DNA of 64,000 nt from UBA2988 sp965237965 (GTDB lineage: Bacteria > Gemmatimonadota > Gemmatimonadetes > Longimicrobiales > Gaopeijiaceae). How positions within the stretch are numbered: the stretch's first letter is position 1; each line of letters starts with the position of its first letter. The notes under the pieces were generated by a model that worked only from the letters and a program-made list of their open reading frames with translations, was not told the origin of the DNA and searched no databases. Position numbers and translations under genes: made by a program. Positions 25,140-34,705 of the stretch are shown here, piece after piece. The DNA lies in NCBI GenBank assembly GCA_965237965.1, contig CBDEGT010000001.1:744001-808000 (forward strand), in the 5' to 3' direction.

Positions 25140-26986
25140 TAGTCCACGGGCCGCAGGTAGAACTCGCCGATCGCGCTCGATGAGAGGATGGCGACCGTCG
25201 GTAGCTCCCGCTTCCAGTGGGTCGAGGCGAGTCGAGTCGACACGAGGCGCACGTCATCCTGGTCGAAGCCGCGCTCTACGAGCTCGTGGGGCCGGTGGCC
25301 CAGGAGCAGCCAGTGCAGGATCGGGTCCGCGCGCTGGTATGCGATCCCCATCTCGCTCTCGTCGGTGACCCCAACGACGAGGTCCGCCGTGGGTGCTTTG
25401 TCCACGATCACATCGGGAACGCCCACGTGGCGGGCCAGCGCCCAGACCTGCGTCTTGAAGAGGTCGCCCAACGGGTTGATCGGGGGCGAGTCGTCCGCGT
25501 GCCAGGTGAAGTAGCCGAGTAGCCGCTCGCTCTTGTTGCCCGTGCCCAGAGGCAGCGCATGCCAGCGCGCCGACTGATCGAACAGGATCACAGCGCGCAG
25601 CCGCGCCATCAGATTGCCCCGACGGGTCGGCGAGATGTCCGGCTCATACGCGGCCAGATAGGCGTCGATCGGACCGGTGATCTCAATGGTTCGACTCTCG
25701 ACCCCGGCAGCCTCGAGGGCGAGCGCCGCGTGGACAAGATTTTCAGGACTCGAGCTCGCGTAGGGCAAGCGGAATCCCTTCACGTTCTCAGGACCGAGCG
25801 CGCGCGCTGCCAGCATGAGCGACAACGCCGAGTCGACTCCGCCCGAGACGCCGACCACGGCGTGCTGGAAGTCCCGCCTGCGCCGCACCTCCTCCCGGAT
25901 GAACTCGATCAGCGTGCGCTCGACGAGATCCAGGTCCAGGTCGAGGAGCGCAGGATCGTAGGGATCGGGCAGGTTCGAAGTGCCGCTTCGATCGCCCGCG
26001 CCCTGGAGGGGAACGGGTTCGGTGAGATCGACGGCAGCGCCGGCCTCGTCCACCTCCCCGTCGGATAACTCGTCGTCGATCTCGCCACGGGACGAGGGGT
26101 GACGACCGTGGTCGCGGGTTCCATCGAGCGCACGCTGGAGGCGCGGGAGCGTCTGCTCGAGGTCAGCCAGGAGCGGGGCGGTCAGGTGCGCCCGCTCGCG
26201 TTCCCTCACGTCCAGCGATGCGCTCACCAGAGCCTCGTCGTACAGCGGTCCGCGCATGATCACGGCGCCGTCCGGACCCACGACCATGGATCCCCCCGGA
26301 AAGAGCTTTCCCCCCTCGGAGCCGACCAGCTGCGCGACCGCGACGAAGAGCCCGTGCTCCGTGGCGGCGGCTGGAGCAAGCGCATCCCACCGCCCCAGAT
26401 TGCCGGGACGCCCCTCCTGGTGGGGCGAGAAGTCCCGCGCGGGTGAAGCGCTCGCCACGAGGATCAACTCGGCTCCGGAGAGTGCCAAGATCGTGGCGGA
26501 CAGAGAGTGCCACATCTCCTCGCAGACGAGCATCCCGATCCGGCCAAGACGGGTGTCAAAGGCCCGCAACTCCGTGCCCGCCTCGACGAAGCGGGCCTCG
26601 TCGAACACGCCATAGGTGGGGAGGAACATCTTCCGGTGGACGTGCACAACCCGCCAGCGGTCGTCCTCTGAGGTCAGGTAGGCGACCGAAGCGTAGATCC
26701 GCCGGCGCCAGCGCTCGTAGAAGCCGAGGACCACATCCGGCGCCCGGGCGGGGGGGGAGCCGAGCCGTTGCGCCAATTCTTCCGCAGTCAACGCAGCCTC
26801 CGCGACGCCACCCTCCAGGAAATACCCGGAAAGGCACGCCTCCGGAAACACCAGCAGATCGTGGTCAGGCCCGGCTGACGCGATGCGCGCGCGCACCACG
26901 TCCAAATTCGCCTCGACGTCGCCCTTCACGGGCTTCAACTGCACCAGCCCGAGCCGCAGGGGTGCGCGCGATTTGCTCGAGCTCAT
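25136..26986 (-). CDS. nadE: Glutamine-dependent NAD+ synthetase
   Basis: 616 residues from ATG 26986 (MSSSKSRAPL). The final step of NAD synthesis, amidating deamido-NAD. The N-terminal nitrilase-type glutaminase (about 10-270) has the Glu-Lys-Cys triad in LLVFPEACLSGYFLEGG, VHRKMFLPTYGVFDE and MLVCEEMWHS. An acidic, poorly conserved linker follows (about 280-350). The synthetase domain then has the PP-loop VVGVSGGVDSALSLMLAARAL, GTGNKSERLLGYFT and KAPTADL. The product supports the NADH-linked respiration encoded nearby. It is divergent from the S41 protease gene. Confidence 0.95.
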   Translation of the reverse strand: MSSSKSRAPLRLGLVQLKPVKGDVEANLDVVRARIASAGPDHDLLVFPEACLSGYFLEGGVAEAALTAEELAQRLGSPPARAPDVVLGFYERWRRRIYASVAYLTSEDDRWRVVHVHRKMFLPTYGVFDEARFVEAGTELRAFDTRLGRIGMLVCEEMWHSLSATILALSGAELILVASASPARDFSPHQEGRPGNLGRWDALAPAAATEHGLFVAVAQLVGSEGGKLFPGGSMVVGPDGAVIMRGPLYDEALVSASLDVRERERAHLTAPLLADLEQTLPRLQRALDGTRDHGRHPSSRGEIDDELSDGEVDEAGAAVDLTEPVPLQGAGDRSGTSNLPDPYDPALLDLDLDLVERTLIEFIREEVRRRRDFQHAVVGVSGGVDSALSLMLAARALGPENVKGFRLPYASSSPENLVHAALALEAAGVESRTIEITGPIDAYLAAYEPDISPTRRGNLMARLRAVILFDQSARWHALPLGTGNKSERLLGYFTWHADDSPPINPLGDLFKTQVWALARHVGVPDVIVDKAPTADLVVGVTDESEMGIAYQRADPILHWLLLGHRPHELVERGFDQDDVRLVSTRLASTHWKRELPTVAILSSSAIGEFYLRPVDY

Positions 26987-27171
26987 GGCCCCCAGTTGTG
27001 AGTCCTTGGAGTGGTCGGGATCAGGTCGGCCGGGTCGCGGAATCGGACGGCCGGCGGTAACATAACCCGTTCCGCCGCATGGAGGTGCCCGAGCCACGAG
27101 AGGCGGAACGCCCTCGACCCGCCCGGGGTCTAATCCGGGACGTCATGCTCTCGTGACCAGGGGAAACGCGC

Positions 27172-28788
27172 ATGCCTCGAAGGCTCCTCATCATCCTGTC
27201 CGCCTTCGCCGTCCTGTTGCTCCCGGCGACCGCACGAGCCCAGAGCACCAGCTCGCGGGGTGCCACCTCGGAACAGGGAGTCGAGGCGCAGGTCTTCCTG
27301 AGCGCCCTCGAGTACATCCGACGGTTACACCTCTCCGCCTACACGGACTCGACACTGTGGGTGCGGGCACTCGACGGACTGATCGACGAGTTGGGTGATC
27401 CGTACGCCTCGGTCTTCACACCCACCGAAGTGCGGGAATTCGAGGAGGAGACCACCGGGAATTACGCCGGCATCGGGGTCTCGATCGTCAAGCTGAACGA
27501 CGCTGTCACGATCACGGCGGTCTTTCGGGGTACACCGGCCGCGCAGGCCGGGCTTCAGGTCGGAGACGTCATCGTCGGCGTCGACCGGAACGACGCAACG
27601 CTGTGGAGCACGGAGACGGCTTCGGACAGCATACGCGGTCCGGTCGGGACCCCCGTGGACGTCCGCGTCCGCCGCGACGGCGTGCGCCAACCGCTGGCGT
27701 TCAAACTCGAGCGTGACTCGGTACACGTCTCGGCCGTGCAGTGGGACGTGCTGCCCGGGAACATCGGCTACGTCGCTCTGGACCGCGTCGCTCGCCGCTC
27801 TGCCGAAGAGTTGATGGAGGCACTCGATTCGGTCGCCGACACGCGCGGAATCGTGCTCGACATGCGGCGCAACCCAGGCGGCTACCTGGACGAGTCCCTC
27901 GTCATGGCCGACGCCCTGCTCGAAAGGGGCGCGGTGCTGGCAACCACACGCAACCGCACATCAACCGGACCGCGCGGCCAAATCAGCGAGGAGTCCTACC
28001 GGGGGCGTATGCGGCCGCGAGTCCCGGACAAGCCGATGATCGTGCTGGTGGACCGGTACACGGCATCCGCGGCCGAGATCGTGACCGGGGCCCTCCAAGA
28101 TCACGACCGGGCGCTCGTGCTCGGCGAACGTACGTTTGGCAAAGGCGTGGTCCAGTCGGTCGTGGATCTCCCGTACGGGCGCAAGTTGCGGATCACGACC
28201 GGCAGCTGGCACACGCCGCTGGGCCGCTCGCTGCACCGGGAACGTGACGTACAGGGCAATCCGGTGGCCGGGAACGTCGATACGATCGCCCCCGTGCAGA
28301 CGCCCGCGGGCCGCTCCCTGAAGAGTGGGGGTGGGATCTTCCCGGATCTCGAGATCGCTGCCGACACTCTGTCAGCGCTCGAGCGCGAGCTTCTGGCGGT
28401 TTCGTCGGAAGAGGACGTGCCGCTCGGAGTGCGTGAGGCGGAGGCCTCCTTCTCCCGCGCCCGCGCGCTGCGCGACGCGGGACTTCCTGCGAGCGTCGAC
28501 CAGGCCACCTTGGAGGGCTACGTGGCCGCACTCGCCGAGGCGGGGCTGCCGCCGGAGCTGGTGGACCGTGAAGAGATTCGATCCTATCTCCGGTGGCGTC
28601 TGACCGTCGGCGTGGCGGACCGCATGGACGACGTCGCGGCCGCGACGATGGCGCGGATGGAGCGGGACGGCGTGCTCGGCCGTGCCGTCGACCTCCTGTC
28701 CGAGGCAGCCACCCAGAATGACCTCTTCGTCGCCGCGAGCGCGGAGAGAAGCACGGAGACGGCTGCACGCAGCATCGGCGGGCGGTAG
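27172..28788 (+). CDS. S41-family C-terminal processing peptidase
   Basis: 538 residues. A signal peptide (RRLLIILSAFAVLLLPATARAQ) directs it to the periplasm. A PDZ domain follows at about 95-180 (YAGIGVSIVKLNDAVTITAVFRGTPAAQAGLQVGDVIVGVD). The tail-specific protease core contains the catalytic Ser in VDRYTASAAEIVTGAL and Lys in RTFGKGVVQ. A helical C-terminal region of about 150 residues follows. Such enzymes trim or degrade periplasmic proteins; the target is unknown. It shares a 185-bp divergent upstream region with nadE and converges on the Xer gene. Confidence 0.92.
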   Translation: MPRRLLIILSAFAVLLLPATARAQSTSSRGATSEQGVEAQVFLSALEYIRRLHLSAYTDSTLWVRALDGLIDELGDPYASVFTPTEVREFEEETTGNYAGIGVSIVKLNDAVTITAVFRGTPAAQAGLQVGDVIVGVDRNDATLWSTETASDSIRGPVGTPVDVRVRRDGVRQPLAFKLERDSVHVSAVQWDVLPGNIGYVALDRVARRSAEELMEALDSVADTRGIVLDMRRNPGGYLDESLVMADALLERGAVLATTRNRTSTGPRGQISEESYRGRMRPRVPDKPMIVLVDRYTASAAEIVTGALQDHDRALVLGERTFGKGVVQSVVDLPYGRKLRITTGSWHTPLGRSLHRERDVQGNPVAGNVDTIAPVQTPAGRSLKSGGGIFPDLEIAADTLSALERELLAVSSEEDVPLGVREAEASFSRARALRDAGLPASVDQATLEGYVAALAEAGLPPELVDREEIRSYLRWRLTVGVADRMDDVAAATMARMERDGVLGRAVDLLSEAATQNDLFVAASAERSTETAARSIGGR

Positions 28789-28843
28789 TCGGCAACTCGG
28801 AGGGCGTCGGAGCAGTCGCCGTCCCGCAACACTGTCCGGGCGC

Positions 28844-29776
28844 CTACCCTCTGGGGTGATAGCGCCGGTGGACGTCGCGAAGATGCTCCCGGTCGAGATG
28901 GGTGTAAATCTGTGTGGTCGCGATGTCGGCGTGGCCCAGTAACTCCTGCACCGCAGCGAGGTCCGCCCCGCCTTCCAAGAGGTGCGTGGCGAACGTGTGA
29001 CGGAGAGTGTGTGGCGAGACCCGCCGCTCGATTCCCGCGCGCCGGCAAGACGTACGAACGATCGTCCACACCGCCTGTCGCGAAAGCGGCCCCCCCCGTG
29101 CGTTCAGGAAGACTCTGCTCTTGGAGCTCCCCTTCCCCTGCCCCCTTCCCCGGGCAGGGCCACGGTCGAGCCTCGGCCGGACCTCCCGTAGGTAGCGCTC
29201 GAGCGCCCGCATCGCCGGCCCGCCCACCGGGACGATCCGCTCCTTCGAGCCCTTGCCGAGCACAAGGCAGAGCGCCTGCGCTCGATCCACGCCCGTCAGA
29301 GGCAACTCGGCCAATTCGGAGACCCGTATTCCGGTCGCATAGAGCAACTCCAGCACCGCCCGATCACGCCAATAGAGCGGGTGGTCGGGATCGGGCGCCT
29401 CGAGCAGCCGCTCGACTTCGTCGCGGCCGAGCACCTCAGGAAGTCTACGCCAGGTGCGCGGCGTCTCGAGCCGATCGGTCGGGTCCACCTCGACCAGCCC
29501 CTCCCCGAGCAAGAAAGCCCAGTAGGTGCGGAGCGACGACTGGGCTCGGCGAATCGACGTCGGTGCCTGACCGCGATCCTTGAGGTGGTAGATGTACTCT
29601 CGGAGGTCGGTCGGACCCGTCCCACCCGGGGAGCGGATCCCCCGATCCCCGAGGAACTCCGCCAGTGCTCGCAGATCGCGCAGGTAAGCGGTCACCGTGC
29701 GTGCGGAAAGGCCCCTCTCGTACGCCAGGAAATCGGCGAACTGCTCGAGCCGGAAGGCCTCCTCTCCCCGTTTCAT
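28844..29776 (-). CDS. xerD: Xer-type tyrosine recombinase
   Basis: 310 residues from ATG 29776. The N-terminal SAM-like DNA-binding domain (FADFLAYERGLSARTVTAYLRDLRALAEFL) precedes the catalytic core with the full set: Arg in YATGIRVSELAEL, Lys in LGKGSKERIVPVG, His-x-x-Arg in HTLRHTFATHLLEGG, His in LLGHADIATTQIYTHL, and nucleophile Tyr in the same segment. It resolves chromosome dimers at dif. XerC and XerD are hard to separate from sequence; the length and motifs favour XerD. The putative dif site lies at 1701-1728. It is 32 bp downstream of ispF. Confidence 0.93.
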   Translation of the reverse strand: MKRGEEAFRLEQFADFLAYERGLSARTVTAYLRDLRALAEFLGDRGIRSPGGTGPTDLREYIYHLKDRGQAPTSIRRAQSSLRTYWAFLLGEGLVEVDPTDRLETPRTWRRLPEVLGRDEVERLLEAPDPDHPLYWRDRAVLELLYATGIRVSELAELPLTGVDRAQALCLVLGKGSKERIVPVGGPAMRALERYLREVRPRLDRGPARGRGQGKGSSKSRVFLNARGGPLSRQAVWTIVRTSCRRAGIERRVSPHTLRHTFATHLLEGGADLAAVQELLGHADIATTQIYTHLDREHLRDVHRRYHPRG

Positions 29777-29808
29777 CCCGGCTCCATCCCCCGGGATGAC
29801 GTGGTTCC

Positions 29809-30324
29809 TCAGAGCGGCAGCGCGCCGCCGCCGGCGAGCGCGGACGGTTCGCGGATCGTATCGACGAGCGCAACCGCGTGGGCAGCGAGCCCCTCCCCGG
29901 CACCGATCCACCTCATCCCCTCGTTCGTCTTGCCCTTGACCGACACGAAGTCAGGTCCGATCCCGAGAAGCTCGCCCAGTCGGTCGCGCATCGCGCCCGC
30001 GTGGGGGCCGATCCGCGGCGTCTCGCACACGACTGTGACGTCCACGTTGACCACCTGGTAGTTGCGCCCCTCGAGCAGCGCGACTGCCCGCCGGAGAAGG
30101 TCCATCGAGTCGGCATCACGCCAGCGCTCGTCTCCCGCCGGGAAGTGAGTGCCGATGTCACCCGCTCCCACGGCGCCCAGCAGCGAGTCGATCACTGCGT
30201 GGCACACCGCATCCCCGTCGGAATGGCCAGCCAGTCCCGCATGGTCTGGAATGGGCACCCCAGCAAGCACGAGGGGGCGGCCCGCATCGAAGCGGTGCGA
30301 GTCGTAGCCGATGCCGACGCGCAT
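29809..30324 (-). CDS. ispF: 2-C-methyl-D-erythritol 2,4-cyclodiphosphate synthase
   Basis: 171 residues from ATG 30324 (MRVGIGYDSHRF). An enzyme of the MEP isoprenoid pathway that cyclises CDP-methylerythritol 2-phosphate. Zinc ligands lie in GYDSHRF and in AGHSDGDAVCHAVIDSLLGA. Further signatures are GDIGTHFPAGDERW, MRDRLGELLGIGPDFVSVKGKTNEGM and GAGEGLAAHAV. Isoprenoids made here feed undecaprenyl carriers and quinones used by other genes of the window. It starts 28 bp after the fabF stop, so it probably rides on the fatty-acid operon. Confidence 0.96.
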   Translation of the reverse strand: MRVGIGYDSHRFDAGRPLVLAGVPIPDHAGLAGHSDGDAVCHAVIDSLLGAVGAGDIGTHFPAGDERWRDADSMDLLRRAVALLEGRNYQVVNVDVTVVCETPRIGPHAGAMRDRLGELLGIGPDFVSVKGKTNEGMRWIGAGEGLAAHAVALVDTIREPSALAGGGALPL

Positions 30325-30352
30325 GGACGTGGTCAGCAGGCCGGCGGCCACA

Positions 30353-31606
30353 TCAGCCGCCGTCCCAACGCCGGATCGCCAGACATACGTTGTGACCGCC
30401 GAAGCCGAACGAGTTGCTCAGCGCCAATCGCACCTGACGCTCTCGCATCTCGTTGTGCGCGTAGTCGAGATCGCACGTGGGATCGGGCTCGCTGAAGTTG
30501 ATGGTCGGTGGAATCTTGCCGGTCTCGCACACCAGCGTGCAGATCACGCCCTCTAGCCCGCCGGCCGCGCCAAGCAGGTGCCCCGTCATCGACTTGGTCG
30601 ACCCCACCACGCACGTATAGGCCGCTTCTCCCAGGACGGCTTTGATGGCAGCCGTTTCATTCGTGTCGTTCATAGGAGTGGACGTGCCGTGCGCGTTCAC
30701 ATAGTCCACCTCCTCGGGTCCGGCACCCGCGTCGGCAAGCGCGAGCCGCATAGCGTGCTGTGCACCGACTCCCCCCGGCGCCGGTGAGGTGATGTGGTAG
30801 GCGTCCGCGGACAATCCGCAGCCAACCAGCTCGGCGCGAATGGTCGCGCCGCGCGCACGGGCGTACTCCAAGCTTTCCAGAACGAGGGCCCCGGATCCTT
30901 CGCCGATCAAGAACCCGTCCCGTGTGGCGTCGAACGGCCGACTGGCGCGAGCAGGATCGTCGTTGCGCATCGTCATCGCCTTCATCGATGCAAAACCCGC
31001 AACAGTCAGCGGGGTGATGGTGGACTCAGCTCCGCCCGCGATCATCACGTCGGCGTCTCCGCGCTGTATGTACCGAAACGCGTTACCGATCGCGTGCGCG
31101 CCGGACGCGCACGCTGAAACCGTAGCGTAGTTCGGACCCTGTGCGTTGTAGCGGATCGAGATCAGGCCCGCGGCAATGTCGGGAATGAACATTGGGATGA
31201 AGAAAGGGCTGACTCGCTTGGGTCCTTTCTCTGCCAGGATGCGGGCATTCTCCTCCAGAGTCGAGATTCCACCGATTCCGCTTCCGAACACCACTCCAAA
31301 CCGCTCAGGGGCGACCTCGCGCACCCCGTCGCTCAGCCCCGCGTCTCGCACGGCCTGCTCTGACGCGGCCAGCGCGAACTGGGAATAGCGGTCGTATCGC
31401 CGGGCCTCTTTCGGATCCAGGTACAACCCCGCGTCGAACCCCTTCACCTCGGCAGCAATGCGGGTCGGGAAGTCCTCGGTGGGTTCGAACAGCGTTATGG
31501 TCGCGCCCCCGCTCCTTCCCGCGAGCAAAGCTTCCCAGGTCGAGGGAATGTCGTTCCCGATCGGGGAAACCACGCCCAGACCCGTGACCACGACTCGCCG
31601 TCCCAC
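30353..31606 (-). CDS. fabF: 3-oxoacyl-[ACP] synthase II
   Basis: 417 residues. It condenses malonyl-ACP with growing acyl-ACP. Catalytic Cys in NYATVSACASGAHAIGNAF, first His in DYVNAHGTSTPMNDTNE, Lys and second His in GSTKSMTGHLLGAAGGLEGV. The C-terminal NSFGFGGHN loop is present. The length is normal. It lies 26 bp downstream of acpP, the usual acpP-fabF pairing. Confidence 0.97.
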   Translation of the reverse strand: MGRRVVVTGLGVVSPIGNDIPSTWEALLAGRSGGATITLFEPTEDFPTRIAAEVKGFDAGLYLDPKEARRYDRYSQFALAASEQAVRDAGLSDGVREVAPERFGVVFGSGIGGISTLEENARILAEKGPKRVSPFFIPMFIPDIAAGLISIRYNAQGPNYATVSACASGAHAIGNAFRYIQRGDADVMIAGGAESTITPLTVAGFASMKAMTMRNDDPARASRPFDATRDGFLIGEGSGALVLESLEYARARGATIRAELVGCGLSADAYHITSPAPGGVGAQHAMRLALADAGAGPEEVDYVNAHGTSTPMNDTNETAAIKAVLGEAAYTCVVGSTKSMTGHLLGAAGGLEGVICTLVCETGKIPPTINFSEPDPTCDLDYAHNEMRERQVRLALSNSFGFGGHNVCLAIRRWDGG

Positions 31607-31632
31607 GGCACCGCCTCCTCGTGGACTGGAGC

Positions 31633-31884
31633 TCAGCCCGCCGCGCCCTGGCTGTGTTTCTTCATATACGCGATGGCGTCTCCCACCGTGCGCATCTGCT
31701 CCGCATCCTCGTCGGGAATATCGATCCCGAACTCCTCTTCGAAGGCCATCACGAGCTCGACCGTGTCCAGAGAATCGGCGCCCAGGTCTTCGACGAAGGA
31801 GGCATCGTCCGTGACCTTTTCGGGCTCCACCCCCAGTTCGTTGATGATGATCTCCTTAACCCGAGCTTCGGTCGCTTCCGCCAT
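31633..31884 (-). CDS. acpP: Acyl carrier protein
   Basis: 83 residues, strongly acidic. The phosphopantetheine attachment Ser is in the classic DLGADSLDTVELVMAFEEEFGI. The helix II-III sequence (DIPDEDAEQMRTVGDAIAYM) is standard for the fatty-acid ACP. Unusually the C-terminus runs on as KKHSQGAAG. It is placed between fabG and fabF in the fatty-acid operon. Confidence 0.97.
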   Translation of the reverse strand: MAEATEARVKEIIINELGVEPEKVTDDASFVEDLGADSLDTVELVMAFEEEFGIDIPDEDAEQMRTVGDAIAYMKKHSQGAAG

Positions 31885-31935
31885 GTTTTTCCCCTTTTTC
31901 CTTGGTTCGACCCGATTGCGCTGAGCGCACGTACG

Positions 31936-32706
31936 TCACATCGCCATGCCACCGTCAACCGCAATGACCTGGCCGGTAATGTACCGCGCCCCCGGCCCAG
32001 CCAGAAAGCGAGCTACCCCGGCCACGTCTTCGGGCTCCCCCAGCCGCTCGAGAGGAATCCTGGTCGTCAGCGCCTCGATCGCAGCTGGCTCCAGGTGCGC
32101 GGTCATGTCCGTCTCGATGAAGCCGGGCGCGATCGCGTTACACCGCACGTTACGGGAAGCCAACTCCCGGGCGACGCTCTTGGTAAACCCGATCAGACCG
32201 GCCTTGGAAGCTGCATAGTTCGCCTGACCCGCGTTCCCCATCAACCCCACCACCGAGGTCACGTTCAGGATCACGCCATCCCGACGCTTCATCATTCCGC
32301 GAGCGACCGCCCGAGTCATGTTGAACGCGCCCTTGAGGTTGACGCGAAGCACCTCGTCCCAGTCCTCGTCTTTGAGGCGGAGAAGGATGTTGTCCCGAGT
32401 GATACCTGCGTTGTTCACCAGGATCGAGACCGCCCCCAGGGCCGCCTCGACCGCCTTGACCGCCTCGGCGGCCGAACCCGGGTCCGCCACGTCGCAGGCG
32501 AACCCCTCATGTCCGCTCCCGAGCGCGGCGGCCGCCTCCGCCGCGCCGGTCCCATCCCGGGCAACGACAGCCACGCGGGCACCCGCGGCCGCCAGGGCTT
32601 CGGCGATGGCGCGTCCGATCCCCCGGGAGCCACCGGTCACGAGCGCCCGTTGGCCCTCGAGCTCGCGCAGTCCCTCAGGATCCATTTGGGGGCTTGTGTC
32701 CTTCAT
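31936..32706 (-). CDS. fabG: 3-oxoacyl-[ACP] reductase
   Basis: 256 residues; a later ATG at 32685 (MDPEGL) is possible. NADPH-dependent short-chain dehydrogenase: cofactor motif ALVTGGSRGIGRAIAEAL, NNAGITRDNILLRLKDEDW, and the Ser-Tyr-Lys catalytic set in NVTSVVGLMGNAGQANYAASKAGLIG. IAPGFIETDMT and YITGQVIAVDGGMAM are family marks. It reduces beta-ketoacyl-ACP made by FabF and FabH. Confidence 0.97.
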   Translation of the reverse strand: MKDTSPQMDPEGLRELEGQRALVTGGSRGIGRAIAEALAAAGARVAVVARDGTGAAEAAAALGSGHEGFACDVADPGSAAEAVKAVEAALGAVSILVNNAGITRDNILLRLKDEDWDEVLRVNLKGAFNMTRAVARGMMKRRDGVILNVTSVVGLMGNAGQANYAASKAGLIGFTKSVARELASRNVRCNAIAPGFIETDMTAHLEPAAIEALTTRIPLERLGEPEDVAGVARFLAGPGARYITGQVIAVDGGMAM

Positions 32707-32784
32707 GACTGGGCTCCCTCGGCTCGGCTCGAACCGGAGTCCTTCATGGATTTTCGCCCACGGGCCGGCGGGTCAGGGCACCGC

Positions 32785-33753
32785 TCACCCAATCGATCCG
32801 GCCACATCCGAAGGGCTACCCACGGATGCGCACCGCGCTCCGCGGGCGTTTCGCTTGTTCAGCCCGCACAAGACCGTGCCCGGGCCCAGCTCGAGGAACC
32901 GGTCCGTCCCGGCGGCCACCATGGCCGCGACAGATGCGGACCAGAGAACCGGCGCCGTGAGCTGCTGGACCAGCAGCTCACGCGCCTCACCCCCGCTGTG
33001 CACTGGCAGAGCAGTCACGTTGCTCACCACCGGGAAGGACGGATCTGCGAAGGCGATGTCACCGAGCTGGGCGGCGAGCCCGTCCCGCGCAGGCTCCATG
33101 AGGGGGGAGTGGAACGCCCCCGAAACCTTGAGCTCGAGGACCCGCTTGGCGCCCGCCTCACGGGCCCGCGCCATCCCCGCCTCGACTCCGTCACGGTCAC
33201 CGCTGATGACCACCTGTCCCTCGGCGTTGAAGTTGGCCGGCACGCAGACCCCTTCGACCACGGCCGCACACGCAGCACGCACGGCCTCGTCCGCAAGCCC
33301 GAGCACGGCTGCCATCGTGCCGGGCCATCGGACGCCCGCCTCGAACATGAGCTCCCCGCGGATACGCACGGAGCGGAGTGCATCGGCGAAGGCGAGCGTT
33401 CTCGCAGCAACGTGAGCGCTGAACTCTCCGAGTGAGTGCCCCGAAGCCAGGCTGGATTCGCCGATCCGGTCTCGCAGAGCCTCGTATGCCGCCACCGAGT
33501 GTACCAGGATAGCCGGCTGCGCAGTGCGCGTACGGGTGAGCTCCTCTTCGGGCCCCTCCCACATCAGCGTGCTGAGGGACGTGCCCAGCACGTCGTCCGC
33601 CTCCTCGAAGACACGCCGCGCCGCAGGAAAAGCCTGGGCCAGTTCCCGACCCATCCCGACGTACTGGGACCCCTGTCCGGGAAAGAGAAGCGCGAGGCTC
33701 AGAACTGCCTGCCTACCACCGTATGACCATGGCGCCCCATGTGAAACCGGCAC
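32785..33753 (-). CDS. fabD: Malonyl-CoA:ACP transacylase
   Basis: 322 residues from ATG 33753, overlapping fabH by 41 bp. Homology starts only at LALLFPGQGSQYVGMG, about 17 residues in. No ATG, GTG or TTG lies closer in frame; a CTG at 33702 is the nearest possible alternative. Catalytic Ser in SLASGHSLGEFSAHVAA, Arg in VRIRGELM, His in VSGAFHSPLM, and Gln in AQPAILVHS. It loads malonate on ACP for FabH and FabF. Confidence 0.94.
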   Translation of the reverse strand: MPVSHGAPWSYGGRQAVLSLALLFPGQGSQYVGMGRELAQAFPAARRVFEEADDVLGTSLSTLMWEGPEEELTRTRTAQPAILVHSVAAYEALRDRIGESSLASGHSLGEFSAHVAARTLAFADALRSVRIRGELMFEAGVRWPGTMAAVLGLADEAVRAACAAVVEGVCVPANFNAEGQVVISGDRDGVEAGMARAREAGAKRVLELKVSGAFHSPLMEPARDGLAAQLGDIAFADPSFPVVSNVTALPVHSGGEARELLVQQLTAPVLWSASVAAMVAAGTDRFLELGPGTVLCGLNKRNARGARCASVGSPSDVAGSIG

Positions 33754-34705
33754 CGAACGCGACCGTCAGCATGTTCATGCCGGGACGCAGCCGCTCCTGC
33801 TCGATCGCCTCGTCCATCGCGACCGGCACGGTAGCCGAGCTCATGTTGCCGAAACGATCCACGTTCACGAACACGCGGTCCATCGAGATACCGACATACT
33901 TGGCGGTCGCTTCGATGATGCGAACGTTGGCCTGGTGCGGGATCAGGATGTCCACATCCTCGCCGCGCAGGCCGGCCTGCTGGAGAGCGAAATCGGCGGC
34001 TTCCGACATCGACCTCACCGCATTCTTGAACACCTCTCGGCCCGCCATCCTTACCAGGTGGTCCCCCCGCTCAAGCACTTCGGGGCTGATCGGGATCGCC
34101 GCACCGCCGGCCGGGCGATAGAGCAGATCCCCCAGCGTACCGTCCGAACGGTGGTAGCTCGATAGGACGCCGCGGGCTCCCGTCGCCTTGCGGACGACAG
34201 CCGCTCCAGCACCGTCGCCGAACAACACACAGGTCTGTCGGTCCGTCCAGTCCACGATCGCACTCATTTTCTCGGTGGCGACCACCAACGCGATCTCGGC
34301 ACGACCAGCCGCGATGAAGCCCTCGGCAACGGAGAGCGCATATAGCCAACCCGTGCAAGCGGCGCACACGTCGAATGCGAACGCGTTGCCCGCGCCGATC
34401 AGGGCCTGCATGTCGCATGCGGTGGAAGGCAGCCACCGGTCGGGCGTGGCGGTCGAGACCACGATCAGGTCGACCTCACCCGGCTCCACACCAGCACGTT
34501 TCATGGCGCAGCGGGAGGCACGCGCACCCATCTCGGCGGCTCCCATTCCATCGGCGGCGAGGCGCCGTTCCCGGATCCCCGTACGCTCAGTGATCCAGGT
34601 GTCGCTCGTATTCACCATCCGCTCGAGGTCGGCGTTGGTGAGCACGCGATCGGGTAGATAGCGTCCCGTGGCGACGATCTCGACGATCGGTGAAGGCTTT
34701 TTCAC
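33713..34705 (-). CDS. fabH: 3-oxoacyl-[ACP] synthase III
   Basis: 330 residues. It starts fatty-acid synthesis by condensing acetyl-CoA (or a branched primer) with malonyl-ACP. Catalytic Cys in FDVCAACTGWLYALSVAEGF, His in DILIPHQANVRIIE, Asn in NVDRFGNMSSATVPVAM. N-terminal signature ITERTGIRERR is present. It overlaps plsX by 4 bp (ATGA), so phospholipid and fatty-acid initiation are coupled. Confidence 0.97.
   Translation of the reverse strand: MKKPSPIVEIVATGRYLPDRVLTNADLERMVNTSDTWITERTGIRERRLAADGMGAAEMGARASRCAMKRAGVEPGEVDLIVVSTATPDRWLPSTACDMQALIGAGNAFAFDVCAACTGWLYALSVAEGFIAAGRAEIALVVATEKMSAIVDWTDRQTCVLFGDGAGAAVVRKATGARGVLSSYHRSDGTLGDLLYRPAGGAAIPISPEVLERGDHLVRMAGREVFKNAVRSMSEAADFALQQAGLRGEDVDILIPHQANVRIIEATAKYVGISMDRVFVNVDRFGNMSSATVPVAMDEAIEQERLRPGMNMLTVAFGAGFTWGAMVIRW

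Noticed and set aside
31621..33435. 604-codon plus-strand open frame
   Set aside because: Antisense to acpP, fabG and fabD; no family motifs.
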